NCBI GenBank assembly: GCA_018398585.1
Contig: JAGTTD010000001.1
Span: 22,681,438-22,745,437 of the forward strand
Direction of reading: 5' to 3'
DNA from: Simmondsia chinensis
Lineage: Eukaryota; Streptophyta; Magnoliopsida; Caryophyllales; Simmondsiaceae
Length of the DNA stretch: 64,000 bases
The position numbers and the translations under genes are program-made. Of the stretch, positions 10,994 to 20,789 are shown in pieces (position 1 is the stretch's first letter; each line of letters opens with the position of its first letter). The notes under the pieces are model-generated. The model was not told where the DNA came from and ran no database searches. It saw only the letters and a program-made list of their open reading frames with translations.

Positions 10994-12429
10994 TGTAAGG
11001 AATTGAAAAAAATAAAAATAAAATCTCTCCTATTAGCCTAACCTTTGGTATTTAGCAAACTCAATTTGACCTTTAATTATATATATCATAATAGGCCTAC
11101 ATGTTTTTAAGTATGTGTGTATGTATATGTGTATGTGTATGTATATATGTATTTGAGTGGAAACAAGGGAAAAGAAAAAAAAAGATCAAAGGAGTGGGGA
11201 GCAAGCATGAGCTTGGAGTGGGGAGCAAGCTTGAGCTTGGAGTAGGGAGCAAGTAGGGATCAAGTAGTGGAAGTAACCCCTCCTATAAATAGCACATTTA
11301 CCCAACTCCAAACCATCCAACTCAAACATTTTCTCCACCTAAAGTAATTAAGTACTAAGAATTGAAGGCTAAGGAGAGTAAACTTATAATTTAGGATTTC
11401 AAGGGAGCCCTAGTGCTACAAGTAAGTAACTAATTCATTAACTCTTCCGCTCTTTTGTTAAAGTATTTTGATATGTTAATAGCTTCTTAAATTCTCAAAA
11501 TACTTGTTTTGTGCAACACATGTTTACTTTCTAAGTGTTTGAAATTAAAATGGGATCAAACATATTTGACTAAGTTTGTAAAATATGGAATTTGACTAAG
11601 TTTGTGAAATATGGAATTTGACTAAGTTGTGAAATATGGAATTTTGACTAAGTCTGTGAAATATGGAATTTAGCCATGTTATAATGCTTTGATTTATGGA
11701 ATTTTGAAAATATGATTTGAATCACGTTCTATGATGCGCAAGTATGAAATATATTTCTTATACTTCGTTTTGTGGGTTGTGCCCTACGATGATAGGGAAA
11801 GACATCTCTGAGCCCTCGATTGGGGATTATACGATCTCTGTTATTAGTGCACTATTTGGAACGTTCCTCAGAACTCGTAGTTGGCCGGGGACCAATTTAT
11901 AAAGCCAATTCTGAGCCCAGTTGCAGGGATTATATGCAGTCACAACCAGAAAGAAGGCTTACGGCCTAAAAGTTCAATTGATATGTTCTCACGATTTCTG
12001 GATGAATTTTAGTAAGCAACTATGGTTATGCTTTTAAAATATGTTCCATGTCTTTAAAATAATGCTTGATCCTTGTTTTGTTGACGGATTCGTTACTTGT
12101 TGAGCTTTATGGTCACCCTGTTGTTTAACAATTTTAGATAAGGCATAGTAAGCTGGATCAGGAAGTTCAAGAAACTTACTTTCTACGTGGTTACCACCTT
12201 AAAAGACTTCCGTTTATATCTAATAAGTTAGTAGTTTAGTTATTTAGGAATATGTTTACTTTAGGAAGTCTTAGTTGTTGTTTTGGGTTTTGAACTCCAA
12301 GAATTGTATCGTGTGTTATCCGTTGTAATATTAAACATATTTAGAATAAAGTTTCTTGGTATTTCACCTACATTCCCTGGTAGCTTATAAGTCATTGGCC
12401 CTTGGTTTGCTATGTTTGCGGTTGTGACA
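10994..12429 (+). repeat. Element C 3' LTR
   Basis: 1436 bp partner of 5000-6311. It keeps the segment around 12193-12318 that the 5' LTR lacks, which indicates a deletion in the 5' copy rather than two different LTRs. Confidence 0.93.
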
Positions 12430-12434
12430 ATTAC

Positions 12435-12646
12435 AGCAGAGTTTTTCACTCACACTCTACCTCCCACTGCTTGCTCTACATTTTTACTCTTTCTTTTTAC
12501 CCCTTATCAAAACCATACTACAAGAGGTCCTATTTATTGGCCTCTATTCAGAACCCCCGGCAGCCCAAGAGTCACCATCATTGGGCACCAATAAATCCAG
12601 TCAAGAATTGTCAGTTTCGGGATACCATCAGTCTCCAACCTTAACA
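12435..12646 (-). repeat. Element B 3' LTR, right piece
   Basis: Continuation of B's 3' LTR beyond element C. It aligns with the right half of 13988-14406 and ends ...CCTTAACA at 12646. Together with 4617-4999 it gives an LTR longer than its partner by about the size of the 178-bp duplication. Confidence 0.85.
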
Positions 12647-12659
12647 ATCTCTCACTTGG
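12647..12659 (-). promoter_or_regulatory. Element B polypurine tract
   Basis: On the minus strand the bases before the LTR read CCAAGTGAGAGAT, close to the common copia tract (CAAGTGGGAGAT). This sets B's orientation and marks 4617-12646 as its 3' LTR. Confidence 0.75.
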
Positions 12660-13987
12660 AGACTGATGAGGATCACAAACAGTACTTTACGATAATCCTC
12701 CATGCTTCACCCCTCACACGCAATCAACATGCGCCAACTCTGATTTTATTTTCTAACCTGGTCCAAATTTTCCACTTCAATAGCCAGTCAACTTAAACTC
12801 ATTGACTACCAGGACCCCAAGAAAAATAAAACCGAACTCTGGAGAGATCATACAACGAGAGAAAACCCTAGATTTAAATTTTTGGTCTTAAAATTTGGGT
12901 CAACCCATTTTTGACCGAAGAGCCCACAAAAAATTAAACTAGCCTCAGTAAAATAATTTAACCACGGGTTACTAACTTGCCCTCTCCACTCTGTCCTTTC
13001 ACTTTCCCAACAGTAAGTCAGGCATTCGATTTTCTTTTCTCTCTCTTTGAGGTTGTCTCTTTCCTCTCGGCTCTTCGTCTTCCTCAGTGCAATGACACGA
13101 GCCGACGCCGGCACCACCACTGCCGACGTCTCTCCCTCGCTGTTGTCCACCACGAAACACCACCGAGGCTCTTCTCTCTCTATCTGACAGCCAACACCGG
13201 CTGTTGATCACCTACCTCCCGTGGCACCCAAGCACCACTGGGGCTTGCACCCTCTCCGACGACTTACGTCATCGGGAACCACCGCAACCGGAGGTCATCA
13301 CCTCCACCAGTGAACACACAAATCGTCACTTCTTCCCATTAACACTCGCAGCCTCCACCGACTTTACCGTTTGACAGGCCGGCCACCCCGAGAAGCGCAA
13401 CACGGCCACGCTCGAAGCCCCACGTCGATATCTTTGACTTCCAGGCCATCAACGTCGAGGTTGGATTTCCGACAACCAACAGGGGTCTCTATCATCGAGC
13501 CCGAAAACACCAGATCTAGGTGGTTTTGAACAATAACCCACCTGATCTGAACACCAACACTATTTTGGAGCACCACCGTCGGATTTTCAGGTCAAACCAA
13601 GACCCCTCGACACCTCGAACGAAGTCTTACTTTGAGGACCACTAAATCTCCCTGAGCCACCACCGCTGTGAACTCCGCCGCCGTGACCTGTCGCCGCCCA
13701 TTGGTTTTTCCGGCTCTGATTCACACGGACACTGTAGATCTGGCCACAATCTACCACCCAGGTACATCGATTTAGTCTTTTTCCTCTTTCGTTCAACACC
13801 ACGTGCCTCCCATGTGCTCCATGCGCCACCAGCAGAACTCACGCGCCGTCCACGCGTCGCCGTGCACATCTCCACGCATCACCAGCATGCCTTCTTTTTT
13901 TTTTTTTTAATTTTTTCTTGCCAGAACAGTACCATCCAGCTATCGGTCTTTTCCTCCCACTCAAATAGCTATTTTTCCGACTTAGGT
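12660..13987 (-). other. Element B internal region, no gag-pol recognised
   Basis: About 1.3 kb that is AT-rich near 12660-12970 and markedly GC-rich from about 13080 to 13870. On the minus strand it reads as G/GGTGG-rich sequence with several overlapping open frames of 70-100 codons. None shows a gag, protease, RT or integrase motif. No tRNA-complementary site is visible after the 5' LTR (the minus strand reads ACCTAAGTCGG). It could be an untranslated leader left after gag-pol loss, or captured host sequence. I cannot tell which by eye. Confidence 0.5.
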
Positions 13988-14406
13988 TGTTAGGAATTTT
14001 GACAACAACTAATACCTTCTCCGATATCAGTTGTTAGGGCCGCCCAGAATCACCGAACCATAAACAGAAATAGCAATGCGAAATAAAGGGAATGGGGAAA
14101 ATATTGAGACACCGGAATTTACGTGGTTCAGCCAAAGCCTACATCCACAGAGGGGGAGCAACATAATTTCACTATTATAACCGAGGTATTACAATAGAGT
14201 ATTTCACTCACACTCTACCTCCCATTGCTTGCTCTACATTTTTACTCTTTCGTTTTACCCCTTACCAAAACCATACTACAACAGGTCCTATTTATAGGCC
14301 TCTACATTCATAACCTGCGGCAGCCTAAAAGTCACCATCATTGGGCACTAATAAATCCAGTCATGAATTGTCTGTTTCAGGATACCATCAGTCTCTAACC
14401 TTAATA
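13988..14406 (-). repeat. Element B 5' LTR
   Basis: 419 bp, TGTTAGGAATTTTGAC on the plus strand to ...CCTTAATA. The terminal CA has decayed to TA. It lacks the 178-bp duplication of the other copy and shows the uninterrupted 'gaggtattacaa' site used by element C. Confidence 0.88.
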
Positions 14407-14411
14407 AGCTT

Positions 14412-14835
14412 TGGTCTGTTGAAAAGGACCTGAGAAGAGGGGATTCGAGGGTATTAGGATATAGAGCTTCCAGGGATAGGCACCTCGTCCCCAGAGGCAA
14501 AAGTGGGATTGATGATCGAAGTTTCAAGCTCTAAAGAAGATCCTTCTTCCTTTGGGCAAGTATGTTCCTCGAGAGGTGTTGAGTTAATGGGAATTTGAAG
14601 CCTGTCCAAGATAATAGAGTTATCAGATTGAACAAGGCAAGAGAATTATTCCACGGGATGTCAGCCTTGGGCACAATAATGAAACACTGTGGGTAACTTA
14701 AGCCCTTGTTGAAAAGACAAGAATACTCAAAAAGGAGGAATTAAAAGCTTGTGAAAACGAAAGATGAGAAATCTGTTTGAACGCTAATAGAATGCAAGAG
14801 ACTCAAAGGTAAGGCGTGAAAGTGAAGGAGTTCAC
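14412..14835 (-). pseudogene. PMD gene, upstream (N-terminal) fragment
   Basis: Minus-strand sequence upstream of the PMD core, including FASGDEVPIPGSSIS near 14490-14446, broken by a stop. With the middle and downstream pieces it makes one gene of roughly 1.6 kb now spread over 14.8 kb. I cannot fix the start codon. The nearest promoter-like TATA is at 14858-14851. Confidence 0.4.
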
Positions 14836-14850
14836 CGTTAACGGTTTAGG

Positions 14851-14858
14851 TATTTATA
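14851..14858 (-). promoter_or_regulatory. Possible TATA box of the PMD transcript
   Basis: TATAAATA on the minus strand within 'gggtctataaatacc', just upstream of the PMD fragment. About 140 bp further upstream the minus strand reads 'tttgggggTGTAAACAAATG', which looks like a polypurine tract followed by an LTR start. The promoter may therefore belong to a retroelement LTR that drives or carried the PMD gene. Confidence 0.35.
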
Positions 14859-15095
14859 GACCCATGAAATCGAAACAACCTCAAGCCTTAAGAATGCTGC
14901 TTTAAGCCTACTGCAATTGTTGGCAGTCAAATTAGGCCTTTTTATCCGTTGCAAATATGAAATTACCCATGGATAAAAAAAGGGAGGCATTTGTTTACAC
15001 CCCCAAATTGAGGGCTTAGACCTTGATTGCGTTGGTCCAAGGCCAGGGACCCAAATACGGTTCGCTTCATCTAATTCTTGTCATGTTACTCATTT

Positions 15096-15171
15096 GAATT
15101 GTCATGTTACTCATTTAAAAGCCTGATTGACTTGAATTGTCATGTTACTCATTTAAAAGCCTGATTGACTC
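15096..15171. repeat. 38-bp tandem repeat, two full copies
   Basis: Units 15096-15133 and 15134-15171, each 'gaattgtcatgttactcatt...', preceded by a partial copy ('cttgtcatgttactcattt') at about 15077. Confidence 0.85.
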
Positions 15172-16695
15172 AGGTTTGAGAGTGGATTGTTGAGCTCTTG
15201 AACTTTTCTCCATCCTAGCTCCCAACTCTTTAAATGTACGAGGTAAGGTCTGTGTTGGCTTTGATCCGTCGCCTCAACTGCCACTTGGGCAGGGTCCATA
15301 TCCACTTTAAGTTTCTTGCAACAGATTAACTGAAAAATACAACTAAAGTCTCCTTAATTGGAGTGTGAGAAGAATTCACCAAAAACATCAACCCTCGGCC
15401 CGAGATGGTTGGTTGATGTCAAACAGATGCAGTTTGGAGTTTAGACTTGCTTCCAAGTTGAAACAAGTCCCTATGTATATGTTTGTTTGATTGCTTTTCT
15501 TGCAGCAACCATACACACACTGAAAACAAACCAAAAGTGCTTGTACGCGTATTTTACTAACAATAGATGTATCCTTGTACCTCGCTTTTTTGAGTTTGTT
15601 TTGTTCTCGATTTGTGGAAACGAAATTTCACGCATATAATTGATATACACTGGACTAAATATTACACTTCTGTCTTTCACTTCCATATGAGAACAGGGAA
15701 AAAATTAGACCAATATCAGAAGAATTGAGGCACTTGTACGTTAATTCTTCATTTTCTTCATTTTGTCGAGAATATCCGTTGCATGGTTTCAAGCATTTGC
15801 CAAAACTGCAAGTTTTGCTTGGAACTGATGAATATATGAGTTTGTAACTGAATGCCTGTATTAGAAAAAGAAAACCACCGAATGCCTGCTCTTAGATGGA
15901 ATTTGATTGTTTTGAGAAATGGTGTTCTCCAGACACAGGATCATAGAGTGAAATTTTGACTAGAGATGGGTTGTATTTATGTGTTGGAAGGTTTTGTTAG
16001 TGAGTAACATGAAATTTTTTGGGCCTAGATCAAGCACATAGTGTTGGCACTTGAGATCCACTTATAAGCTCAAGTGATGTTCCATATCAAAATTAATTGC
16101 AATAAGTAGAGTAGTTTACTGACCTTGTTTCTCTCCTTTCTTACAATTCTGATATAAGATTTCTTACTATACTTATGTTCAGGGTCCTTAACACTCCCTT
16201 TAAATGTGATTCTTCTGCAATCACACATTTTCCCCTGCCCAATCCAATTGGGTATTTTATTATGCTTAGTTGGATCTATCAACTGGAGAGACTTTGTGTA
16301 TCCAAGTAAAATGTACTCCTTGCCTTGCCCCAGAAAGACTTTTCCTTGAGGCTCTTGTGCACTAGATAAGGGTCTAACAGTGTCAGTAACTTGCTCTGTA
16401 AAATTTAGCCTAGTGAGCTTCCATGTCAAAAGCCGATTGGCACTAAATGGAGCATCTCACTAGTCTTATATCTTGGTCTTTTCTTTCTCAATAGCTCGAT
16501 AAGGTATTTTTACTAGACTCATATGTGGAACCCTTAATAAGTTACTTATAAAAGAAGATCAAGTGTTGATGTTGAAGAAATTTAAGAAAACAAAATGGAA
16601 ACATGACTTGTACCAGTTTTGTTGTGAGAAACAAATATTTACGTTCTTAATTGGTCCTTCAGTCTTCAATCATTTAACAAGATGGCAATTTGCAG

Positions 16696-17224
16696 GTACG
16701 CACTGGGTGGTTTTGATGGAAGTACCATCGTTCCCACAGTTGAAGTGTATGACCCTCGTCATGGAACATGGACAACTGAGGGTCCAATGAATAGTTCCAG
16801 GGGGTACTTTGCAGCCGCTGTACTGAAGGGGAGTTTATATGTCATTGGTGGTGTGGATGATAACCAGAAAATCATCGAAACGGTATGTGCGATTCGTTTT
16901 GGGAATCCGTCATGATAGTTCTGTTCCCGTTTTACCTTTTTAGTAGACTTTGTATTCGGGTAAAACTACCATATAGACCCATAAACTATTGCTTGAAATG
17001 AAAGCGACTATATGAACTTGAGTCAAAGTTCACTTTAATTTTTGAGCAGCAGTTGAGTGGGGCTGTCATATTTGAGTTCTCCCTTTGTTTTCCAATGAGA
17101 TGTTGTTGCCCACTCCCTGATGTTATGGTCACAGGTGGAGCGTTATGAAGAGGGTCGAGGTTGGCAAGTAACAGATCTCAAGGCCATTGGGAAAAGGTGC
17201 TTCTCTTCAGCTATAGTCTTATAG
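16696..17224 (+). CDS. Kelch-repeat protein, last two exons
   Basis: Exon 16696-16882 follows an acceptor 'tttgcag' and ends at the donor ACG|gtatgt. Exon 17135-17224 follows 'ggtcacag' and ends in TAG at 17222. The frame continues cleanly across the intron (..IIET|VERYEEGRGW..). The exons encode about 91 residues. One kelch blade is YALGGFDGSTIVPTVEVYDP with the double Gly and later Trp. A second is GYFAAAVLKGSLYVIGG to GRGW. The C-terminal strand CFSSAIVL probably closes the propeller. The layout resembles the C-terminus of plant DCD/kelch proteins (NS1A-binding-protein-like), but other kelch families are possible. The first base completes a codon from an upstream exon. That exon is absent from the window, so the gene is either spread by large introns or truncated. 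There is no internal stop or frameshift. Confidence 0.75.
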
Positions 17225-17780
17225 TCAAAGTTTGGAGAAGAAAGTTGCTCACTGCTGCTGGCTGATATTTTTTTGGTTACCATTTGACAAGAGGTACCGC
17301 CACATAATTGATTTGCGTTGTATGCAGATAGGCAGGCCTTCTGTCCTGTCAATTATGAATGGGTCAATTTAGGGATTCATTTTGAATGGTTATATCTTCT
17401 ATAAATCATGTATAGCACTCTGGGTATTTTCCCAATTGCAATTGATGATGTTTTGGGGGATATTATTGGCTGTCTTTGCAATCGGTGAAGGTTATTGGCA
17501 AAGTTACTCCAAACTGTTACTGGAACGGTTGCTTTCTAAAATTTGAGTTTCAAGAAACTTTAAAAGTTTGATTTTAGAAGTGTTTTTACCATGAAACAGA
17601 CAAAATTATTGGTACCTCCCAACACCAAGATTCGAACGTCTCTTAGGTGCAAGATCTAGTTCGGGTTCACACTTTTTAATATTTTTATAATGATAATTGC
17701 AGAAAAATTTCTAATTTTAAATCAATAACTAAAAACTCTAGTCACTAATAAAATAACACTTTTTAAAAAGGTGAAATTAC
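17225..17780. other. Kelch gene 3' flank
   Basis: Presumed 3' UTR and intergenic sequence, T-rich. No gene or element recognised. The sequence becomes AT-rich toward the MITE at 17781. Confidence 0.5.
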
Positions 17781-18029
17781 ATATTAGTACTATAAGTTTT
17801 ACTGTATTAATATTTTCGTCCACAAATTTTGTAAAATATTTTTTAGTCCAAAAAGTTAGGTGTATTTAATAAATTAACATCGATATGAAAGACTGAAAGT
17901 GGGGCCTATTTTTCACCCTTATACATCGTTATTTGGATTATTTTATTAAATGCATGTAACTTTTTGGACTAAAAAATTATTTCACAAAGTTTGTGAACTA
18001 AAAAAATTAATATACCAAATTTTGGGGCA

Positions 18030-18036
<7 letters not shown>
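17781..18036. mobile_element. Foldback MITE with about 95-bp inverted arms
   Basis: The left arm from 'atattagtac' (17781) and the right arm ending 'gcactaatat' (18036) are imperfect reverse complements over roughly 95 bp each. Both arms contain 'ttttagtccaaaaagtta' and a 'cacaaa.tttgt' segment. The centre is a short unique loop with 'gggcctatttttcaccc'. It encodes nothing. Size and long arms fit a non-autonomous foldback or Mutator-like MITE. The target duplication is not clear because a TA repeat abuts the right end. Confidence 0.7.

Positions 18037-18079
<43 letters not shown>
18032..18079. repeat. (TA)n microsatellite
   Basis: Pure TA dinucleotide run directly at the right end of the MITE, followed by 'cacacacatacatacagagacagacag'. 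Confidence 0.95.
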
Positions 18080-18087
<8 letters not shown>

Positions 18088-18152
18088 TACATACAGAGAC
18101 AGACAGTTCATCCGTCCAAAGTAGCCTAACTCTCACACGCTACCTCACCCTT

Positions 18153-19226
18153 TGTTAGGATATTATCCATCTCCAATTAATATTGAGTTTGATATGATTT
18201 GGATTTGATTTGGGTGATATTTGATATGATTTAGTTACTTAATTTAATTGAGATTTAATTACAATTTTGATTAGGTAACTTATTATAAAAAGAAATGAGG
18301 ATTGCTAGTTATGTAGTAGCAAGTGAGAGAAAAATAGAGAGGAAACTGTGAGGGGTTAAAAAGTGGTTTTGTAAAGGGGTGCCTAGGGGGCACTTGGGCA
18401 GGGGGATGTTGAGGGATGTTTTTGATTGAGCGGCGAGAGTTTTTGTAACTTTCTTTATCCAACGTTATGTTGAAGAGGGTTGGTGGCTCAACGTGCAGTA
18501 CATTGTGAGAGGGTTAGTGACTTACTGTGTAGTAGTTACATTCTGAGAGGGTTGGTGACTTGCCGTGCAAGTTACATTGTGAGTGGGTTGATGACTTACC
18601 GTGCAATAGTCACATTGATGACGATGATGATTGTATATGGGGTTTGGGGTTATAATTAGAGATTGTAATTCCAAATTTCATAGTGAATGAGGCACCCATA
18701 TGGGTCTCGTGGTTTTTCTCTCTAGTTGAAAGAGGGTTTTCACATTAATATTAGTATTATTGTTTTGATGTTTTTCGCTTCGTTATACTTAATTGTGTGA
18801 ATTTTCTCAACTAGTGGTATTAAAGCTAGGTTGGGCTAATTGTTTAATGGAAGATGAGAAGATTTGTAACAGTCAACCGAAGCCGATGATGAAAAGAAAA
18901 TCGCCATGTTGTTATTGGAAACAAACCTTGGCGGAAGTGTAGAGTAGTCATGGCGGCATTGGTGTGATGCGGCTGAGAGAATCACAATTGTTCAAGAAGA
19001 AACCGTAGGAGGGGCTAGCTTGCACAGTCAGGTTCAAGCTCAACGAAACCATAATTTTGAAGCAAAACAGAAAGATTCAACTAGTGGATGAATTGATTTC
19101 AGATTTGAAAGGAAAAAAAATTAGGTGAGATGAAATATTAATTTTGAGATAAGGGGAAATTCGTTAGGATATTATTTATCTCAAATTAATATTAATTTGA
19201 TATGATTTGGGTGATATGATTTCGGT
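18153..19226 (+). mobile_element. Miniature copia-type LTR element (TRIM-like), 3' truncated
   Basis: LTR 1 runs from TGTTAGGATATTATCC (18153) to about 18809. It is followed by PBS-like TGGTATTAAAGC at 18815-18826 (two mismatches to the initiator Met site). Only about 350 bp of internal sequence follows, then a purine tract 'gataaggggaaat' and the start of LTR 2 (gttaggatattatttatctc) at 19162. LTR 2 stops after about 65 bp where another repeat begins. The internal part starts with a short frame (ATG near 18848) but has no gag or pol domain. It is either a TRIM or a deletion derivative. Confidence 0.65.
18815..18826 (+). promoter_or_regulatory. Degenerate PBS of the miniature element
   Basis: TGGTATTAAAGC versus TGGTATCAGAGC; supports plus orientation. 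Confidence 0.6.
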
Positions 19227-19850
19227 GATGATGTGATTTTAAAGAGTGTAAAATTGTGTATTCGCAAGCGTATGAGCAAGTTGTAGCTGGTATAGGGGTG
19301 TCACACCCATTGGGAATCGGTATAGCGTAAATTCAATGATTATTGAGCAGTTAAAATTGATGTTTTAGTTGAAGGTTGGATATTAAACTAAAGGAATTAA
19401 ACTAAATTGCAAATTAAAGTTGTCAGTCAATTAATGTTAGTATAGCGTATGAATTTAAGTTGGCCTAAATTGAATCCCTTAATTATATTTGACTACGACA
19501 ATGACTTTAAAGATTTAGTTTACAAGTTCTCAACCAATCTTAACATTAATTTAGGGCTTAGAGTAATAAACTGGTCTAAGGGCATAACCCACCTTATCAC
19601 TCTAGGTTTAGCATAGATGATTTCAATAGCACTACTAAATTCATTTATCATATCTAAATTCGTATTGATCTTGGATTAGTACTTATGTTAGGGCTTAGAG
19701 TAATGAACTAGTGGGTGTAACCCATCTTATCATTTTAGGTGTAGCATGGATTATCATAGTAGCACCAACAAATTTCTTTGTCACTCCTAATTTAGTATTA
19801 ATTTTGTATAAATGTTGTGTTCAGGGTTGGATATAACCTCAATCCTTATC
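19227..19850 (-). repeat. Tat/Athila-like LTR fragment
   Basis: Starts TGATGTGATTTTAAAG and contains 'ggggtgtcacacccattgggaatcggtat'-type sequence. On the minus strand this resembles the U5 end of Tat/Athila-type LTRs, which typically end ...CATCA after a 'ccctgtgg..cgac'-like motif. It shares that style with solo LTRs G and H. A 137-bp imperfect tandem duplication occupies 19551-19687 and 19688 to about 19815, both starting 'ttagggctta'. The right end is not defined, and no coding sequence is present. Confidence 0.45.
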
Positions 19851-20789
19851 ACTCATAAAAAAAACCTGTTATACTATAATTTAGGCTACAAGCAGAAGAC
19901 AACACGCCAATAAAATTCGAAATCAAAACATGGCTACAAGCATATGAAAAGAAAACCAATCTCAAAATATAAAACTCCCCACAGAGGTGTGGAAGTAGTA
20001 TAATAAAAGTCATAATTGGGGAAAAAAAAAATCCAGGATCCCAGTTGCTACCCATCCTTCACCCTTGAACTATGAGTCCGCCTTTTTTTTTTTTTTTTTG
20101 ATAAATCAGTAATAAATACCATATTTGAAAGAATATATGTATAAGTTTACGAGAGTCATACCCCATGTCATGGCCAGAGGCCTACATCAATGAATCAAAG
20201 GAAGCAACTATGAGTCTACTCCCTCATAGATGTTTTACAAAACACTAATTCAAAAGAGAAAATGGAAAGAAAACTTGTGGCTTGATGAATTGCTTTGATT
20301 GGTGTTGACTTGACTCTTGCATAGATTCCCTCGTGTACTCTGACCACTTACGCTTCGACCTTTGTGAGAATTGGGTCTCTCTCGGTGGCTCGGGGAAGGA
20401 GGAGAAGTGAATGAAGAGCAAAAAGTTGGAAAAATTGGGTCTGCCGCTCCCTTTATATAGAGGCAGCGTGCGCTAGGGGCATGTTGCGTCTGTTTTTGCA
20501 AGCAGTTAATTTAAGACAAGCGTAACTTTTGATCTATATGGACATATGTGCCAAATTATATATCAAATTGAAGCTATCGAAGAGATCTACATGATCCCAG
20601 TGGTATTATCAGTGGAAATTGATACACAATAACACACATCTTTGAATTTATCCATTTTAGCTCTTTCTTCATTGCATTTCAAGATGTCCTTGCTTCAAAA
20701 CATACCAAGCCAAAACATACAAAAGTTATACTATAACAAATGTGTAATAGACAAAAATATTATAGGAATGGTGTATAAAAGATATAACT
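19851..20789. other. Unassigned repeat-like region
   Basis: Contains a T-run at about 20083-20099 and a TATA-like 'ctatataaaggg' on the minus strand near 20460-20451. CT-rich sequence follows, as seen downstream of many LTR promoters. A minus-strand open frame at 20250-20501 spans that TATA box and shows no domain, so I do not call it a gene. This may be an LTR of unknown family. Confidence 0.35.

Larger units (their letters stand above)
5000..12429 (+). mobile_element. Element C: Tekay/Del-like Ty3/gypsy retrotransposon
   Basis: A 7430-bp element inside B's 3' LTR with TSD AATAC (4995-4999) and ATTAC (12430-12434). B's intact LTR shows the original site was ATTAC. It has long LTRs, PBS, gag, protease, RT, RNase H, integrase with GPY/F-like segment, a chromodomain-like tail and a PPT in the standard gypsy order. 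Long LTRs and the tail (VLWSNHSEAEATWEHEDEM) suggest the Tekay/Del chromovirus clade. Stops and lost catalytic residues make it defective. Confidence 0.93.
4617..14406 (-). mobile_element. Element B: copia-type LTR element without gag-pol, interrupted by C
   Basis: Borders are TGTTAGGAATTTTGAC at 4617 and ...CCTTAATA at 14406. The flanks AACTT (4612-4616) and AGCTT (14407-14411) form a 5-bp TSD with one mismatch. The minus orientation is set by a copia-style polypurine tract next to the LTR at 12646. Without C, the element is about 2.35 kb: two LTRs and 1341 bp of internal sequence in which I recognise no gag or pol. It is therefore non-autonomous, or the relic of an internal loss. It sits in the PMD gene in the same orientation as that gene. 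Confidence 0.8.
14836..16695. other. Intergenic or intronic stretch without a recognised gene
   Basis: Contains the promoter-like LTR remnant near 14.85-15.0 kb and a 38-bp tandem repeat at 15096-15171. A 119-codon minus-strand open frame lies at 16070-16429, and I cannot assign it. The last few hundred bases are AT-rich and lead to a splice acceptor at 16695, so at least that part is probably intron of the kelch gene. No earlier kelch exon was found here. Confidence 0.5.

Noticed and set aside
12848..13875. Several overlapping ORFs in the GC-rich interior of B
   Set aside because: Open in multiple frames on both strands as expected for GC-rich DNA; no start context or domain singles one out.
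20250..20501. 83-codon minus-strand ORF
   Set aside because: It spans a TATA-like promoter element and has no domain; more likely LTR or regulatory sequence read by chance.
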